Below are positions 25,633-37,040 of a stretch of DNA of 64,000 nt, in pieces. The position numbers were made by a program, and so were the translations under genes. The number at the start of each line of letters is the position of its first letter. Within the stretch, counting starts at the first letter, position 1. Below the pieces are notes generated by a model. That model had not been told where the DNA came from and searched no databases. It saw nothing but the letters and a program-made list of their open reading frames with translations. The DNA is taken from the NCBI GenBank assembly GCA_947650365.1, contig OX393549.1, positions 96,702,014 through 96,766,013 of the forward strand, written 5' to 3'. This stretch comes from Chamaelirium japonicum. Lineage: Eukaryota > Streptophyta > Magnoliopsida > Liliales > Melanthiaceae.

Positions 25633-26462
25633 ATTTTCTTTCAAAGATTTGCCTCCTCTGTGAATCTGGACTTTAAAAAATCAGCACAACAGTGACAACA
25701 CTACAACAGTATTGTGAATCAGGCCTCGAATGCAACAGACCAGTTGTCTACACGAGTGCAGTGCATCCGAGGCCTGACCCGTCACTCTAGAAGAAAATAA
25801 AAATAAAAAGGGGCCTGGGGGAGGGAACATAGCACAACAGTCAACGGGTAAATAAAAAACAGAGAAAAACAATGACAGCAGAATAAAACAATGACCTCTG
25901 CAGTGCAATTGCAGAAGTCCAATGACAGCAGAATAAAAAGAAAAAAGAAAAAACAAGGGGGGGAAGAAAAAATCAATACCTGAAAGCAGATCGGAGGGGA
26001 TTGGAGGAGGTCGGAGGAACCAGAGGAACACCATAGAGGCGGTTGCAGGCTGCAGCACCCGGAAGAGCTTTGAGGAGGGCTAGGAGGTCGGAGGACCACC
26101 GGATTGGGCGGAGCCGGAGGGCACAATGGATCGGGAGCAACCTTCCTCACGTGAGCAAAAATCGCCTTTGCCGTCAACGCGATGACAGAGAGAAAGCCAC
26201 TTTCCAAGGAGATGGTTTCCTTGCTCGGCAAGGAACTTTTTCAGCCGAGAAATCTTCTTTCCGTGATATCAGGCGCAAAAGTACGAGAGAAATTCGGGCT
26301 GAAACCCTATTTCTGTTCATTAATAGGTTTCCGTCCGAATTTTCATCCCAAAAAAACAGAGCCTTAGTGTAAATTTAAGTATTAGCTTTGTTTGCTCCCC
26401 TATTATCAAGTAGCTCGGCAGCATGTCTTTCAACCCTCTTCAGGTACAAGAATGCTTTTAAT

Positions 26463-26921
26463 TAGGGCTGGCAATTTCGGACCAGACACGGCAGACCCGA
26501 CACAAAGTTAGCGGGTCTAGGTCATGGCTAAACGGGTCCAGGTCGTAAACGGGTCGACACGATAGACCCGTTTAATAAACGGGTCAGGTCCGAGTTTAGG
26601 GTCTAGATACGGTAGACCCGGGAAGTCCCGTTTAAAATTCAGCGGGTTGGGTCTACCCACAATCCGATACTGTAATATATAGTATCAGCGGGTCTATCAG
26701 GTTAGGTCGGGTCGAGTCGGATCGGGTCAACTGAATAAACTCGTGTGGTCTAACGGGTCTTATCGGGTCTACCCGTTTATAAACGGGTCAGGTACGGGTT
26801 TAGGATCTAGACACAATTAGTTATACGGGTCGGGTCCGGGTCTAGGGGTTTTGGACATGACCCAAAACCCGAAACTAGACACAACACGAACCTGACCCGA
26901 CACGACCCATTGCCACCCCTA
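26463..26921. mobile_element. hAT-type MITE rich in CGGGTC
   Basis: It starts TAGGGCTGGCAATTTCGG and ends with the complement of TAGGGGTGGCAATGGG. The flanks are CTTTTAAT (26455-26462) and TTTTTAAT (26922-26929), an 8-bp duplication with one mismatch. The 459-bp interior is packed with CGGGTC/GACCCG words and has no coding potential. It lies 99 bp beyond the end of the Harbinger element. Confidence 0.75.
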
Positions 26922-27079
26922 TTTTTAATTGCTCTAAATTTAAAAGGGAATCAAAGCTCTGGAGTAGTATTTATATTTTGACATTGGGCCTATACCTATC
27001 TGTCGTCTCCATTGTCAAGCCACGTTTGCATATATGTATTTGTGTAAACTTCAGTGAAAGAAAACACATTTTAATTAGT

Positions 27080-27744
27080 TATAAGTGAAACTACGAGGGG
27101 CTCGGAGCACCGGTTCTCTCTCCCTTTCCAAATTCTCCTTGGTTTAAGGTTTTGATGATCTCCCTATTGGCCTCTTCGGGTGCCATTGGCGATTCCGGGA
27201 AGGCCAGGAGTTCGGTAGAGAGGCTCGTTTGGGGGTCGGATCTGGTGCCCCCTTCCCTCCCCTTGTAGGTTGGGGAATTTCTGCACCATCGGGGGTTTTG
27301 TGCTCGTCTGTCTAGGGTGCGCGGACCTTCCCTGCTCGATTCGACGACCACATCATGGCTTCGGGGTAGTGGCCTATGTCGTTTGCAGCAGGAGTGACAG
27401 ATCTGGACCCCGGCCCGCTGCGCGGCGGATGTTTCGACTATGGGTCTCATGATCCTCTCCTCTGCTCGGTGGAGCGGATCCTAATGGTGCGTTGTGACGG
27501 CGACTGGTTTGGAGGCAGATCGTGGTTTGTCGGTGACTCTTCATCTTCTATGTAGTCGAGCTGGTGGTGGTGTCTCCCTTTGGAGACACTGGCGGTTCCG
27601 AATTTTGGTTTCTTTTTGGGTTTGTTTCTCTTTCAGGGGCTTGTGCTTCATGCCTTCTGCCCAGTGTGGCAATGTTTTTTTTTTTTAGAGGTAAAAAAAT
27701 TGATTAAAAGATAAAAAATGGAGTTACAAATCACGGCTGTACTC
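27080..27744. other. GC-rich unassigned segment and a LINE-like tail
   Basis: The first 550 bases are GC-rich without a supported gene and loosely resemble 16345-16700. At 27677-27688 a T-run followed by AGAGGTAAAAAAATTGATTA looks like the 3' tail of a second, drastically 5'-truncated LINE in minus orientation, abutting the tail of the larger one. Confidence 0.35.
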
Positions 27745-28120
27745 TTTTTTTTTTTTTTTTTTTGAGAACCCCTCCTCAAAGGAGGGAGGGTTTGGCGGAC
27801 CCCGACCAGAAACCAATTAAAAACTAGGCAAGAATTCTGTTACAAAAAAGAAGTGCCTCCTCCCCTAGTTTATCGTACCAAGGGATCATCCAGGTTTTGA
27901 AGAAGGAGCACACCGAATGCCGCAGCTGCTCCGGCCCTGATGACTTGCCATTGAAAATCCGGTTATTCCGCTCAAGCCAGATGACCCAAACGATCGCCAT
28001 GACCAGCAAATCCCACAGCTTCCTAGTTTCCTCTGGAATTCTTCTCCTTCTCCACGAACTCCAAAGGCCACGGAGTGTCCGTGGGTGTGAGGAGATCCCT
28101 GCCTTCCCTTCGAAGTGATC

Positions 28121-29080
28121 CTACAATTGCCTAGCAAAAGGGCACCCGAGCAGCAGGTGCGACGCTGTCTCCTCCTCCGAGGCGCAGAAAGTACACGAGG
28201 CGTCCGACGTCTGGGGGTGATTCCGCCTCAACAAATTCGCCTTCGTTAGAATCTTGTTCCTCGAAGCTAGTAGGGAAAACACCTGAACCTTCGAGGGGGC
28301 CTTTGTCCTCCAAATTGCCTTCGACGGTTTATGTCGTTGAAGTCGAGGAAGCAGATGCTCATAAAACGATCTAACGGAGAAAACCCCTGAAGAAGTGCAG
28401 TTCCACCGGACTTCATCTCGCGACGTCCTGAAGGAAGCCGCCTGCAGAATAGTGGTAAGATCCTGCATCTCCCGTCGACTCTCCCGGTCTAGCGGCGCCC
28501 CTAGCTTTATGCTCCAACCCATCGAGCCATTCCTTCTACAAGCTTGGGAGCGGACGTAAGCGCCCTTACTCCGGGCCAAGGAGAAGAGCGATGGAAAGAG
28601 CTGCTCCAACGGCCTGGTCCCAAGCCAAGTATCCTTCCAAAATCTTATATCCCGACCATCGCCTAGAGTAAGTATGGTCGCCTCCTTGTAGAAGTCTTTG
28701 ACCCTCAGAATGCCCCTCCAAAAATGAGAAATTCTCCCCGAGACCCTACCTCTCGCTTGCAAAGGAGAGAACCTCTTGAAATATTTCGCCAGAAGAACAT
28801 CTCTCCAAGATCCACCCGAACCTTGTTGCAGCCTCCACCACCATTTCCCCAGCATCGATATATTGAACCTGCGCAGGTCTAAGACCCCCAGGCCTCCTAG
28901 CTTCTTTGGCAGACAAACTTGGTCCCATCTCAATAGATTGTAGCCTCCCGTGTTGACCCCCACACCACACCAAAGGAAGGATCGCCGTATCTTGTCGATC
29001 CTGTCTATCACCCAAGACGGCAAGTAGTAGAAGGAAAGGTAGTAAGAAGGAATCAAAGAGAGAACTAAATTCACCAGCAC
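28121..29080 (-). pseudogene. LINE ORF2, C-terminal part with zf-RVT
   Basis: It reads KIRRSFLWCGVGVNTGGYNL near the start and ends with TKANLLRRNHPQTSDASCTF and HLLLGCPFA. This is the RT-associated zinc-binding domain that closes plant L1 ORF2. The following 28009-27824 block (IVWVIWLERNNRIFNGKS) is the extreme C-terminus in another frame. Confidence 0.85.
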
Positions 29081-29113
29081 GAGTCTGCCACCTGAGGACA
29101 GAAAACGACCCTT

Positions 29114-30178
29114 TCAACCCTCCAATCTCCTCTCGATCTTCAGAATCAGCTGCTCCCAATCCTCCCGCCTAAGAGCCTTATCACTGATAGGCAATCCCAA
29201 GTATTTCATTGGCAAAGTAGCTTCCTTACAATTCAACAGTCTAGCTAAACCCTTTCCTGCATCCCCCGTGCCAATGTAATACAGGTTGCTCTTCTGGAAG
29301 TTAATCTTCAGGCCTGACGTCAATTCCAGCCCATACAGAAGTATCTTGAGCGAGACCATCTGGAAAGGGCAAGCCATGGTGAATAGGAGTGAGTCGTCTG
29401 CATAATGCAAATTCGAGGTGGTCCAACCATGCCCGCCCACTCCCTTCACAAGACCTTCAGCGTTCGCCTTGCGAATCGAGGCATCAAAAGCATCGACTAC
29501 CAGAATAAAAAGATACGGTGAAAGGGGACAACCTTGCTTCAGGCCTTTGTAAACCTTGAAGTCCTTACCCTGTTCCCCATTGATAAGGCAAGACAGCTTC
29601 GAGGAAACTAAAATCTCTCTGATCCAGCCCACCCAATTGCTAGAGAAGCCCTTAGCCTTCAGCAAATCAAGCAAAAATTCCAATTTGATCTGGTCGAAAG
29701 CTCTCTCAAAGTCCAACTTTAGCAACACCCCTTCTTCTCCAGATTCGCGTAGGTGAAAGATAGTCTCATGAGCCGCTGCCACACTGTCCAGAATAAATCT
29801 CCCCTTGATGAAAGCTGTTTGGGAGGGGGAGACCAGCAAAGAGATGTTGTCCGCTAGACGATTGGCTAGGACCTTCGAGACGATCTTATAGAGGCAATTC
29901 GACAAAGAGATCGGCCTGAAGTCTCGAATAGCTTCTGCACCAGATTTCTTAGGAAGAAGGATTATCCAGGAGTGATTCAAGTAGTGAAGATGTACCTTGC
30001 CCGAGAAGAAGTCTCTTAAAAAATGGCAAAGGTCGCCCTTTAGCATATCCCAGTACTTCTGGTAGAAGGCCATAGGGAACCCATCTGGCCCTGGAGCTCC
30101 ATCACCTTTGGACTGAAAAACCGCTCTCCGGAATTCCTCGTCGTTGAATTCTGCGTCAATGCTCGTGTCACCATGCAA
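29114..30178 (-). pseudogene. LINE ORF2, reverse transcriptase
   Basis: It contains GPDGFPMAFYQKYWDMLKGD, DFRPISLSNCLYKIVSKVLA, the GLKQGCPLSPYLF box and the catalytic YADD in NLHYADDSLLF. All are diagnostic of non-LTR reverse transcriptase, which copies its RNA at the nicked target. The frame is open for 354 codons but is cut off from the endonuclease upstream. Confidence 0.92.
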
Positions 30179-30899
30179 TCTCTAGAAATCCATGCCGACC
30201 CAGTCAAACGAGACCCCTGTGGCTCCTTCTGTCTCCCGGAAGGAGCTCTTGAAGAAGGAAGTGGCTGCCTCCAGGATATCGGAAGTGGCAGTCAACGATC
30301 GCCCCTCGTGCCACAGAGAAGTCAGAAAGTTATTCCTTCTACGGGCATTGGCCACCTTGTGGAAATAGGCGGTATTCGCATCACCCAGCTTGACCCACTG
30401 CTCCTTCGATCGTTGCCTCCACATCTCTTCCTCCTTCCGCACGAGAAGGACCAGATTCTCATTCAGCTTCTTCAACTCCGCGGCCTCCAGCTGCGTCAGA
30501 TTGGCAGATTCTTCCCGAACTTCAAGGGACTGAATTGCTGCCAAGGTAGAGGATTTCTGCCGCAGTACATTACCAAAATGGTCCATGCTCCAACACAAAG
30601 TTTCCTCTTGATAAACCTGAGCTTGCTAGTCAGGTTCAAAGCCGAGTTATCAAGGTTGCCCGCTTCCTCCCACCATCAAGCCAGCAGCTCCTGGAAACCC
30701 TCCTCCACCGACCACATTAGCTCAAACCTAAAGGGGGGCACACTGGAGAAATAGAGTCGGTTGAGAGTAGAATTAGGGCATGATCGAACACGCAGGAAGC
30801 CAGACCTGACTGAATCGAACCGGGAAAGCGGGAGTCCCAGTCCGCAGAAATCAGGAACCGATCAAGCATGGCCAAAATAGGGTCTTCTCTCTTGTTACT

Positions 30900-31454
30900 C
30901 TAGGTGAAGGTGTGGCCTGTTAAAGGAAGATCTATAAGCTCCTGTTGCCGGATGAAGAGGGAGAAAGCTCTCATAGCGGAAATGTCACCACCACTGCGCA
31001 GCGTCTCTCCCGACCCTCTCGTGACATTGAAATCCCCTGCGACCACCCACGGGCCAGGAAAGCTCACCCGGAGCGAGGACAATTCGGTCCAGAAGTCGTC
31101 ACCTCTACTGTGATCTGTAGGGCCGTAGACCGAGGATATCATCCACTCCTCACCGTCCAGCCTGTTCTGTAAAATAAGAGAAAGGGAGAAAACTCCAACA
31201 ATCGTATTCCACAGTAAGAAAAGGTCATCGCTGTACCCTACCAGAATACCCCCTGAAGCTCCTGTAGCGTCTTTCGCTTCCCATTTAGCAATCTTCTTCG
31301 TACTGAGAGAGCGGAAAAAGTGGCTGGTAGGATTCTCTCGTATCGATTCCTGGACGCAAATGATGTCAACATCGTGGATCGAAGCAAAAGAACTGGCAGC
31401 TCTCCTCTTCTCCGACTTCCCCAGCCCCCTAACATTCCAAGACAAAATCTTCAT
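30900..31454 (-). pseudogene. LINE ORF2, AP-type endonuclease
   Basis: It starts MKILSWNVRGLGKSEKRRAA, the usual N-terminus of plant L1 ORF2, and shows the catalytic CVQES (Glu) and VVAGDFN boxes. The enzyme nicks target DNA to prime reverse transcription. The frame ends before the RT domain; 30598-30182 in another frame carries the linker between them. Confidence 0.9.
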
Positions 31455-31654
31455 AGAAAACAACCCTGACTCCAAACAACGCTCCACCAAACTCCGCCAC
31501 AACATCTTCCTCAGGACGAAGCCAACTTCGCTCTCTTTTCTTCCATGGCCCTGATAGAGTCGAGGAAAAAACGGACACCATCCAGTTCTGGAGCAGTAAT
31601 AAAACCACATCTCATTTGTACTCTAGGTGAGCAAGCAGTAACAAATGCAAAATC

Positions 31655-32257
31655 TCATTTGTAAGGGTAAAGAGCCAAAGCAGGATTCGGCATGGTAAGG
31701 GTAAAGGGACAATTTGCAAGAAAGGGAGGCAAAGGTAGCTTACCCCCCCCCCCCCCCCCCCCCCGAGAAGCATACTCCTCCCCAGTGTCCCCCTCTACCA
31801 AAAAATTACTAGTGTCCGGGCCTTCAATATCTTCCTCCCACGGGGAGGAAAACAGTCGGTTAATGGTCGGAATTTGGACACTTGGGCTATACTTCGAGCT
31901 CCTAGTCTTCCTAACAGAAGACCTTTGTTTCCTAACTAGTGGTTGCACCAACATAGGCCCATCTACAATTGTAGAAGCCTCACCTCCCTCTATTTTAATT
32001 GCCTCCGCATCACCCGAAACCGACTCACTGACCAAACCACCATCACTATCGGATTCTGCTACAGTTTCAGCACCAAGCACCACCCCATCCAAAGAACTTG
32101 CATCATCACTATCAGCACTTGCAGCTATTCCAATAGCACCGGCACCAGCAGACGTAACATTAGAAACTGCATGCATAACATTGGCTGCAGCACTACCACC
32201 AGCATCAGCACTTTCATCAGCAACTGGCGTAACATCAGCTCCAGCAGCAGCATCCAC
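31655..32257 (-). pseudogene. LINE ORF1, variable C-terminal part
   Basis: An open 200-codon stretch rich in Ala, Ser, Asp and Glu with a basic block RKQRSSVRKTRSSKYSPSV. It lacks recognisable domains but lies between the zinc knuckle part and ORF2, and its Ala/Asp-rich composition continues on the far side of the Copia element (42475-42310), as expected for one gene split by the insertion. Confidence 0.6.
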
Positions 32258-32984
32258 CAGCGTAACATCAACGTCACCTTCAGCACTGCTAACAACATCA
32301 GCACTTCCTGTTGGTTTTTGGTGGCCCTTTACGGGAGAGTTACTGAACTAGGTGGACCGGATTGGTTGTCGCAGTCCTGGTCAGACCGGGCGACTCAACC
32401 AAGAGGCTTGACAGGGTTGGTGGTGAACCTAGCTTCATTCTCATGTGCACCCAATAACCGGTGAATGTCCTGATGGGTTGCGTCTACCGGTTGGACACAT
32501 CTATTATAATAGATGTGCAGGGGTGAAGCCCCTATACGCACGTCTTTAGAGCTGCCATTGTGAATCCAGAGGGATTCAGGAGGACCCATCGAATCCGCGG
32601 GAGTCGGCAGCGTGTGGAAGATCTTCACCCGGTATTGCGAACGATCTCTCTCATCTTCACACGAAGGTATGTTCTTCATCCAAGACGACGATCTTGGTAT
32701 ATTGATCGGGGTTGTTTTCGTGTAGAAAACCCAACAATTGGTATCAGAGCAAGGTTTAGATCTTGTTCGTCGTTCTCGGATGACGATTCCTTGAGTGTTC
32801 CATCGTCTCCTCGTCGATGGTATTTTTTGTTCTTGTTTTTTGGATCGATTCCAGCCGGCCATGGCCATGGGATCTTGATCCCATCATAGACCTGATGAGA
32901 ATCCCCTCACTGGCCACACAAAACCGTTCGGTGGCGACTCTGACGGCGACCTGAGCGCCTGAAGGGCGTCAGACGGCGAGCACG

Positions 32985-33170
32985 GTGTCGAGCGGCGCGC
33001 AGCAGCAGCGGCGGCGGGCTCCGGCGCACAGTAGCAACGGCGACGGGCTCCGGCACGCAGCAGCGGCAGCGGGCTTCGGCGCGCAGCAGCAGCGGCGGTG
33101 GGCTCCGGCATGCAGCAGCGGCAGCCGGCGGCGGGCCTGCGCGGGTCAGCGGCAGCGGCGTGCGCACCAG
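32985..33170. repeat. GC-rich ~33-bp tandem units in Copia leader
   Basis: CGGCGGGCTCCGGCGCGCAG-like units recur about five times in the leader just after the primer site. Their frames look like Ala/Arg-rich proteins only because of the repeat. Confidence 0.75.
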
Positions 33171-35341
33171 CGGCTCCGGGCGGCTGCGTATGTGCGTAGG
33201 GGAGGGTGGCGGCGGGTTAGGGTTTCTCCCGATTTTTGGGGAAGAAGCACAGTGCTTCTATTTTGGGTTTAAACCCTATTGCAATTTTACCCGACCCGTT
33301 AGACCCTTAAGTGGTAAAGCCAGGTTTGGTTTAATTGGGTTTCAAAACCTGACATATTATGGACTCGACCCGAGTCTTAAGTTCAGGCTCGAACCTGGAC
33401 CAGGGGCCAGGCCCATTGCTGACCCAGACCCGAACCCAGGTTCAGGCAGACCCAGGCCCAGGCCCAAATCAGCAATATTGTATTTGACTGTTAGGCTTAA
33501 TCTGAGCCGTCAATTATGGTTCTGTGATTTTAGGCCTAATCGGGGTCCGATTTGATCGATCCATATATGGATCTTAGCTAATTGGACCGTTCCAAACACA
33601 TCGGTATGGTAAGATTTTACAGATTCAGACTGTTTTGCAACTTGCTACAATATAATTCAAATAGCAATGTTTTAATATTTTTTAAATGTGACCTTGTGCC
33701 GATTTACATCATTGTTATGTTTACATGTGCTAAACAGTAATGCTACATTTATATTGTGCCTTAGTGGTGTTAATTGTGATTGCTTCTCTGCTAGTTGGCA
33801 CACACATAATATGCAATCGACAGCTGATAGCTGCCATTGAACCCTATTAGGGTATATATTGGCATTATACTACATATTAGGTCTTCCATGGGATTTAGAG
33901 AAGACCAAGTGACCGTCTGAGGCTCACTTTCGAAATGAGTCGGATTTGCCCAAAGGTAGGCGGCTCATGGAGATTGTGGGTAGTCGGATTGGAGTGCTTC
34001 CACTAGGGTCACTAGGCATCCTATTGTACTAGGGTTTGATTCTGCCCAAAGGTGTTTCAGACTACTGAGTACAGTAGAATGAGCAGAATAGTAGCCTGTG
34101 ATTGGGGAAGATAGGATAACCCTTCTTCCCAAAGGTATTGGATAGTGTCCGACTCAACCCTATTACAGCTGATTAGGTCTGTGCATGTTTCTATACGTGA
34201 CTTGGGAAACTGAAGCACATCAAGGGATCTAGACAAAGCTGAGTCTTGATGGTGTGAAGGAGTTATCCTAGAAGAGAACTTAACACATGAAGTCCTCTTC
34301 GGTTGTATTGAATTATAACCTCTAATTCATGTCAACATATATATTGTGATTAGTGTTGAAACTATCACTAATTTATAATCCTCTCTTTAGAGATGATATG
34401 ATAGCTATTTCAGAGAATCTAGCTAGTATTGAGCCCCTGAATTGCTCTATTGATTCATCTTGGAAGATGAATGTTGAGATCTTGCTAGGATGTATGAATT
34501 GTGACTTTGTGCTTATAGAGCCAAATTGGCAAGCTTATAGATGCTTCTACTGAGGCCCGATAGACCCACTTTGCTAAGTGGGAGAAAACGAATCATCTCT
34601 CTTTAATGATGATCAGGGCCACCATTAGCGAGGAGCTTCGAGGTGGCATAGCCAGGACTGAGACTGCAGCAGAGTTGATGGCATTGTTGAAGACACAATT
34701 CATAGGGACCAAGAAGTCCTTGTTGTACGTCAATATGCTTCAGATCATGAATCTGAATCATGATAGCAATGACAGCGTTCATGAGCATACTCTATAGCTC
34801 TCGAAGCTGGTCATAGGCATCAGAGAGTAGGGTCTTCAGCTTGATAAGAAGCTTCTGTTTTTGATGCAGGCGCGCGTCGTCGAAGGGCGGTTGATGAAGG
34901 CGATGTAATATTTTTTTTGTATTTTCTTTGTAAAGAGATAACTAGTGATACGGAATCACCGAGAGGAAGTGGCGGAGGGGGTAAGAACTGTGACAGAGAA
35001 AAAAAGACTAGAAGCTTAGACGAGAGGGGGCCTGAAATCCATCAGGGTACAAGGTGGGGACTCAAATCCATGAGCCAACGAAGGCATCCGCCATCAATTT
35101 TCATTCATAATAATCTGTCCTTCAATGGTTACAATGGGGGCCTTTAAATAGGCTAAAGAAAAGATAAAAATGACAACAAATTTAAAAGCTAATAAGTATC
35201 CTAACAACTTGCCTAAAATAAAGATCTCAAAATAAAAAAAAAAGATTCTAAAAGATATCATAAGAACTATCCTGCCTTATCCATTCATGGCAGGTTAGGA
35301 TGGGCCTTCGGGTGGGCCAATGGGCTTGGGCCCAAGTCGGA

Positions 35342-36280
35342 TCACATCATTCGCTTTCGCTGCGAAGAACTCACCTTCGAGTTCATACGGTAAAGCGCAA
35401 TCATCCTCGAGGTTTTCGCCGATGTAGTATCTGTCGTCAGGAGCTGATGGTGGAGGCCCAACAAATGATGTCTCACGATACCGAAGTTACCACCGGGGTC
35501 CCATGAGAAGGTATCACTGCCGTCGATCGGGAAACACACACCAAAGCGATGCTGGGGTAGACGACCGAGTCGGATAGTAATATCAGACCGCTGCAGTAGC
35601 TCGAACATCGGCTCGCCTGAACGGAGGTAAAGCTGGACAAACACTGTAGGCACCAGTAGTCGGTCTAGCCCAAGAAAATCAATCTGCTGAAGCTCGGCTA
35701 GAGAGACATCCTCGAAAGAATCCATAGTAGGTGGTATCATGGCAGGCGACAGAAGATCCTCTGGAGGGGGAAGCTCATCGGCTGATGGTGGTACTAGAGG
35801 TGATGGATCCACCAAAGATACAACTGGAGGAAGCTCTGTCGGTGGTGGAGGCTCTACTGGAAGTGCTGGAGGTGGAGATTCATCCGTGGAGACCGCCAGA
35901 GGTGAGGCCATTTGCTGTAACTCCCATTCAATCCCACAAGCTATCTCATAGCCTTCGTCCAGATCCCTCCAAGATCTAGGTGAAAACTGGCCCTTTATGT
36001 CGGAGCGGAGTCCTCTAACGTACAGTACCACTGTCAAGAAATCTTTCTCTGAAAAACCATAGCGGATCATGCGCCGATAGAATGCTGAAGTATACTCATA
36101 GACGGAGTTGTTCCTTTGATAACAACGAATCAACCCTTGCATCTTGGCATCCATGTCACAATGATGGAAATGTGGTCCAGGGGTAAATCTAGAATTCTGT
36201 AATGACTGGCTCACTGAAAATTTCTGCTGATGGTATGGATGCGTAGAGCTCGAAAAACCCTTCGATTTGATAGGTCGCAC
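35342..36280 (-). mobile_element. Gag-like frame of the TR-GAG element
   Basis: The middle reads SVYEYTSAFYRRMIRYGFSE and RSDIKGQFSPRSWRDLDEGY, the retrotransposon gag helix region. It is followed by a Pro/Glu-rich tail (PPALPVEPPPPTELPPVVSL). No protease, reverse transcriptase or integrase motifs are present. Presumed to supply a particle protein or packaging function for the element. Confidence 0.7.
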
Positions 36281-36599
36281 GTCAAAAACGGACTAGAAAT
36301 GAAAGAGATATGTCCAATTGAAGTTGGCGGGTCTGTTTTTGTAAACGGGTTGGATCCGAATTCAACTCGGGTTCAGCACTTAAGTGGAAAGTAGCAACTA
36401 GAAAGGTTGGGGATTTGAGGCCTGTTGGATGGGGATCTAAGGGTTGTGGTGGAGGGGTGAATTGGGAAAAGAGAAAGGGACAAAAGGGGGGTTTCGGATT
36501 AGGGTTTGTGTGGGCTCTTGGGTGCAAGTAGGGAAGAGGAAAAGGGTGGCAGCAGTGGGTAGCAAGCAGCAAGCAGCACAGCAGCGGCTACAGCACAGC

Positions 36600-37040
36600 A
36601 GGTACGGTTCTCTCTTCTTTCCTTTTTTTTTTTTTTCTTCTTCTTTCCTTCTTCTTTTCTTTCCTTTTCTTCCCTTTTCTTCTTTCCTTCTATTCTTTTC
36701 TTTCCTTTTCTTCCCTTTTCTTCTTTCCTTCTATTCTTTTCTTTCCCTTTTTTTTTTTTTCTTCACAGATCTGCGGCAGATCTGTTTGGGTTTTTTTTTT
36801 TGGCTGCGGGATGCGCGGGAGCACGGAACAAGAGGTGCGGTTCAGCGGGTGGAGCGGGAGGAAAGGGCGGCTTGCGGTGGACGGGCGGGCGGCAAAGGAG
36901 AGGGGTTCGGTTGAAGGAGGTTTCCTTTCTCTTCTCTTTTCTTTTTTTCTTTTTTTTCTCTCAACAGATATGATCTCTCTCTCTCTCTCTCTCTTTTTTC
37001 TCCACAGATCTGATCTCTCTCTCTCTCTCTTTTTTTTTTT
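36600..37040. repeat. CT-rich low-complexity tract in TR-GAG leader
   Basis: Pyrimidine-rich runs (TTCTTTTCTTTCC and CTCTCTCTCT) fill the leader between the primer site and the gag frame. Long lysine- or phenylalanine-rich frames across it are compositional. Confidence 0.8.

Larger units (their letters stand above)
19585..26363 (-). mobile_element. PIF/Harbinger DNA transposon with captured gene pieces
   Basis: The termini GGGTCTGTTCTTTT and the complement of GGCTCTGTTTTTTT are inverted repeats. They are bounded by the 3-bp duplication TTA (19582-19584 and 26364-26366), as PIF/Harbinger elements show. The 6,779-bp element contains, all on the minus strand, a DDE transposase (23763-24821), a Myb/SANT-like ORF1 (22351-23313) and then exon pieces of at least three host genes (20301-21640 and 21793-21989). 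The transposase is dead, so any movement would need a helper. The right-hand 1.5 kb (24830-26363) is non-coding and would be the promoter side. Confidence 0.85.

Noticed and set aside
32739-32750. Possible tRNA gene fragment
   Set aside because: TGGTATCAGAGC is the primer site of the Copia fossil; no tRNA fold surrounds it. The same holds for 37177-37188.
32884-33167. Alanine/arginine-rich frames near the Copia primer site
   Set aside because: They come from ~33-bp GC-rich tandem units and appear in several frames on both strands.
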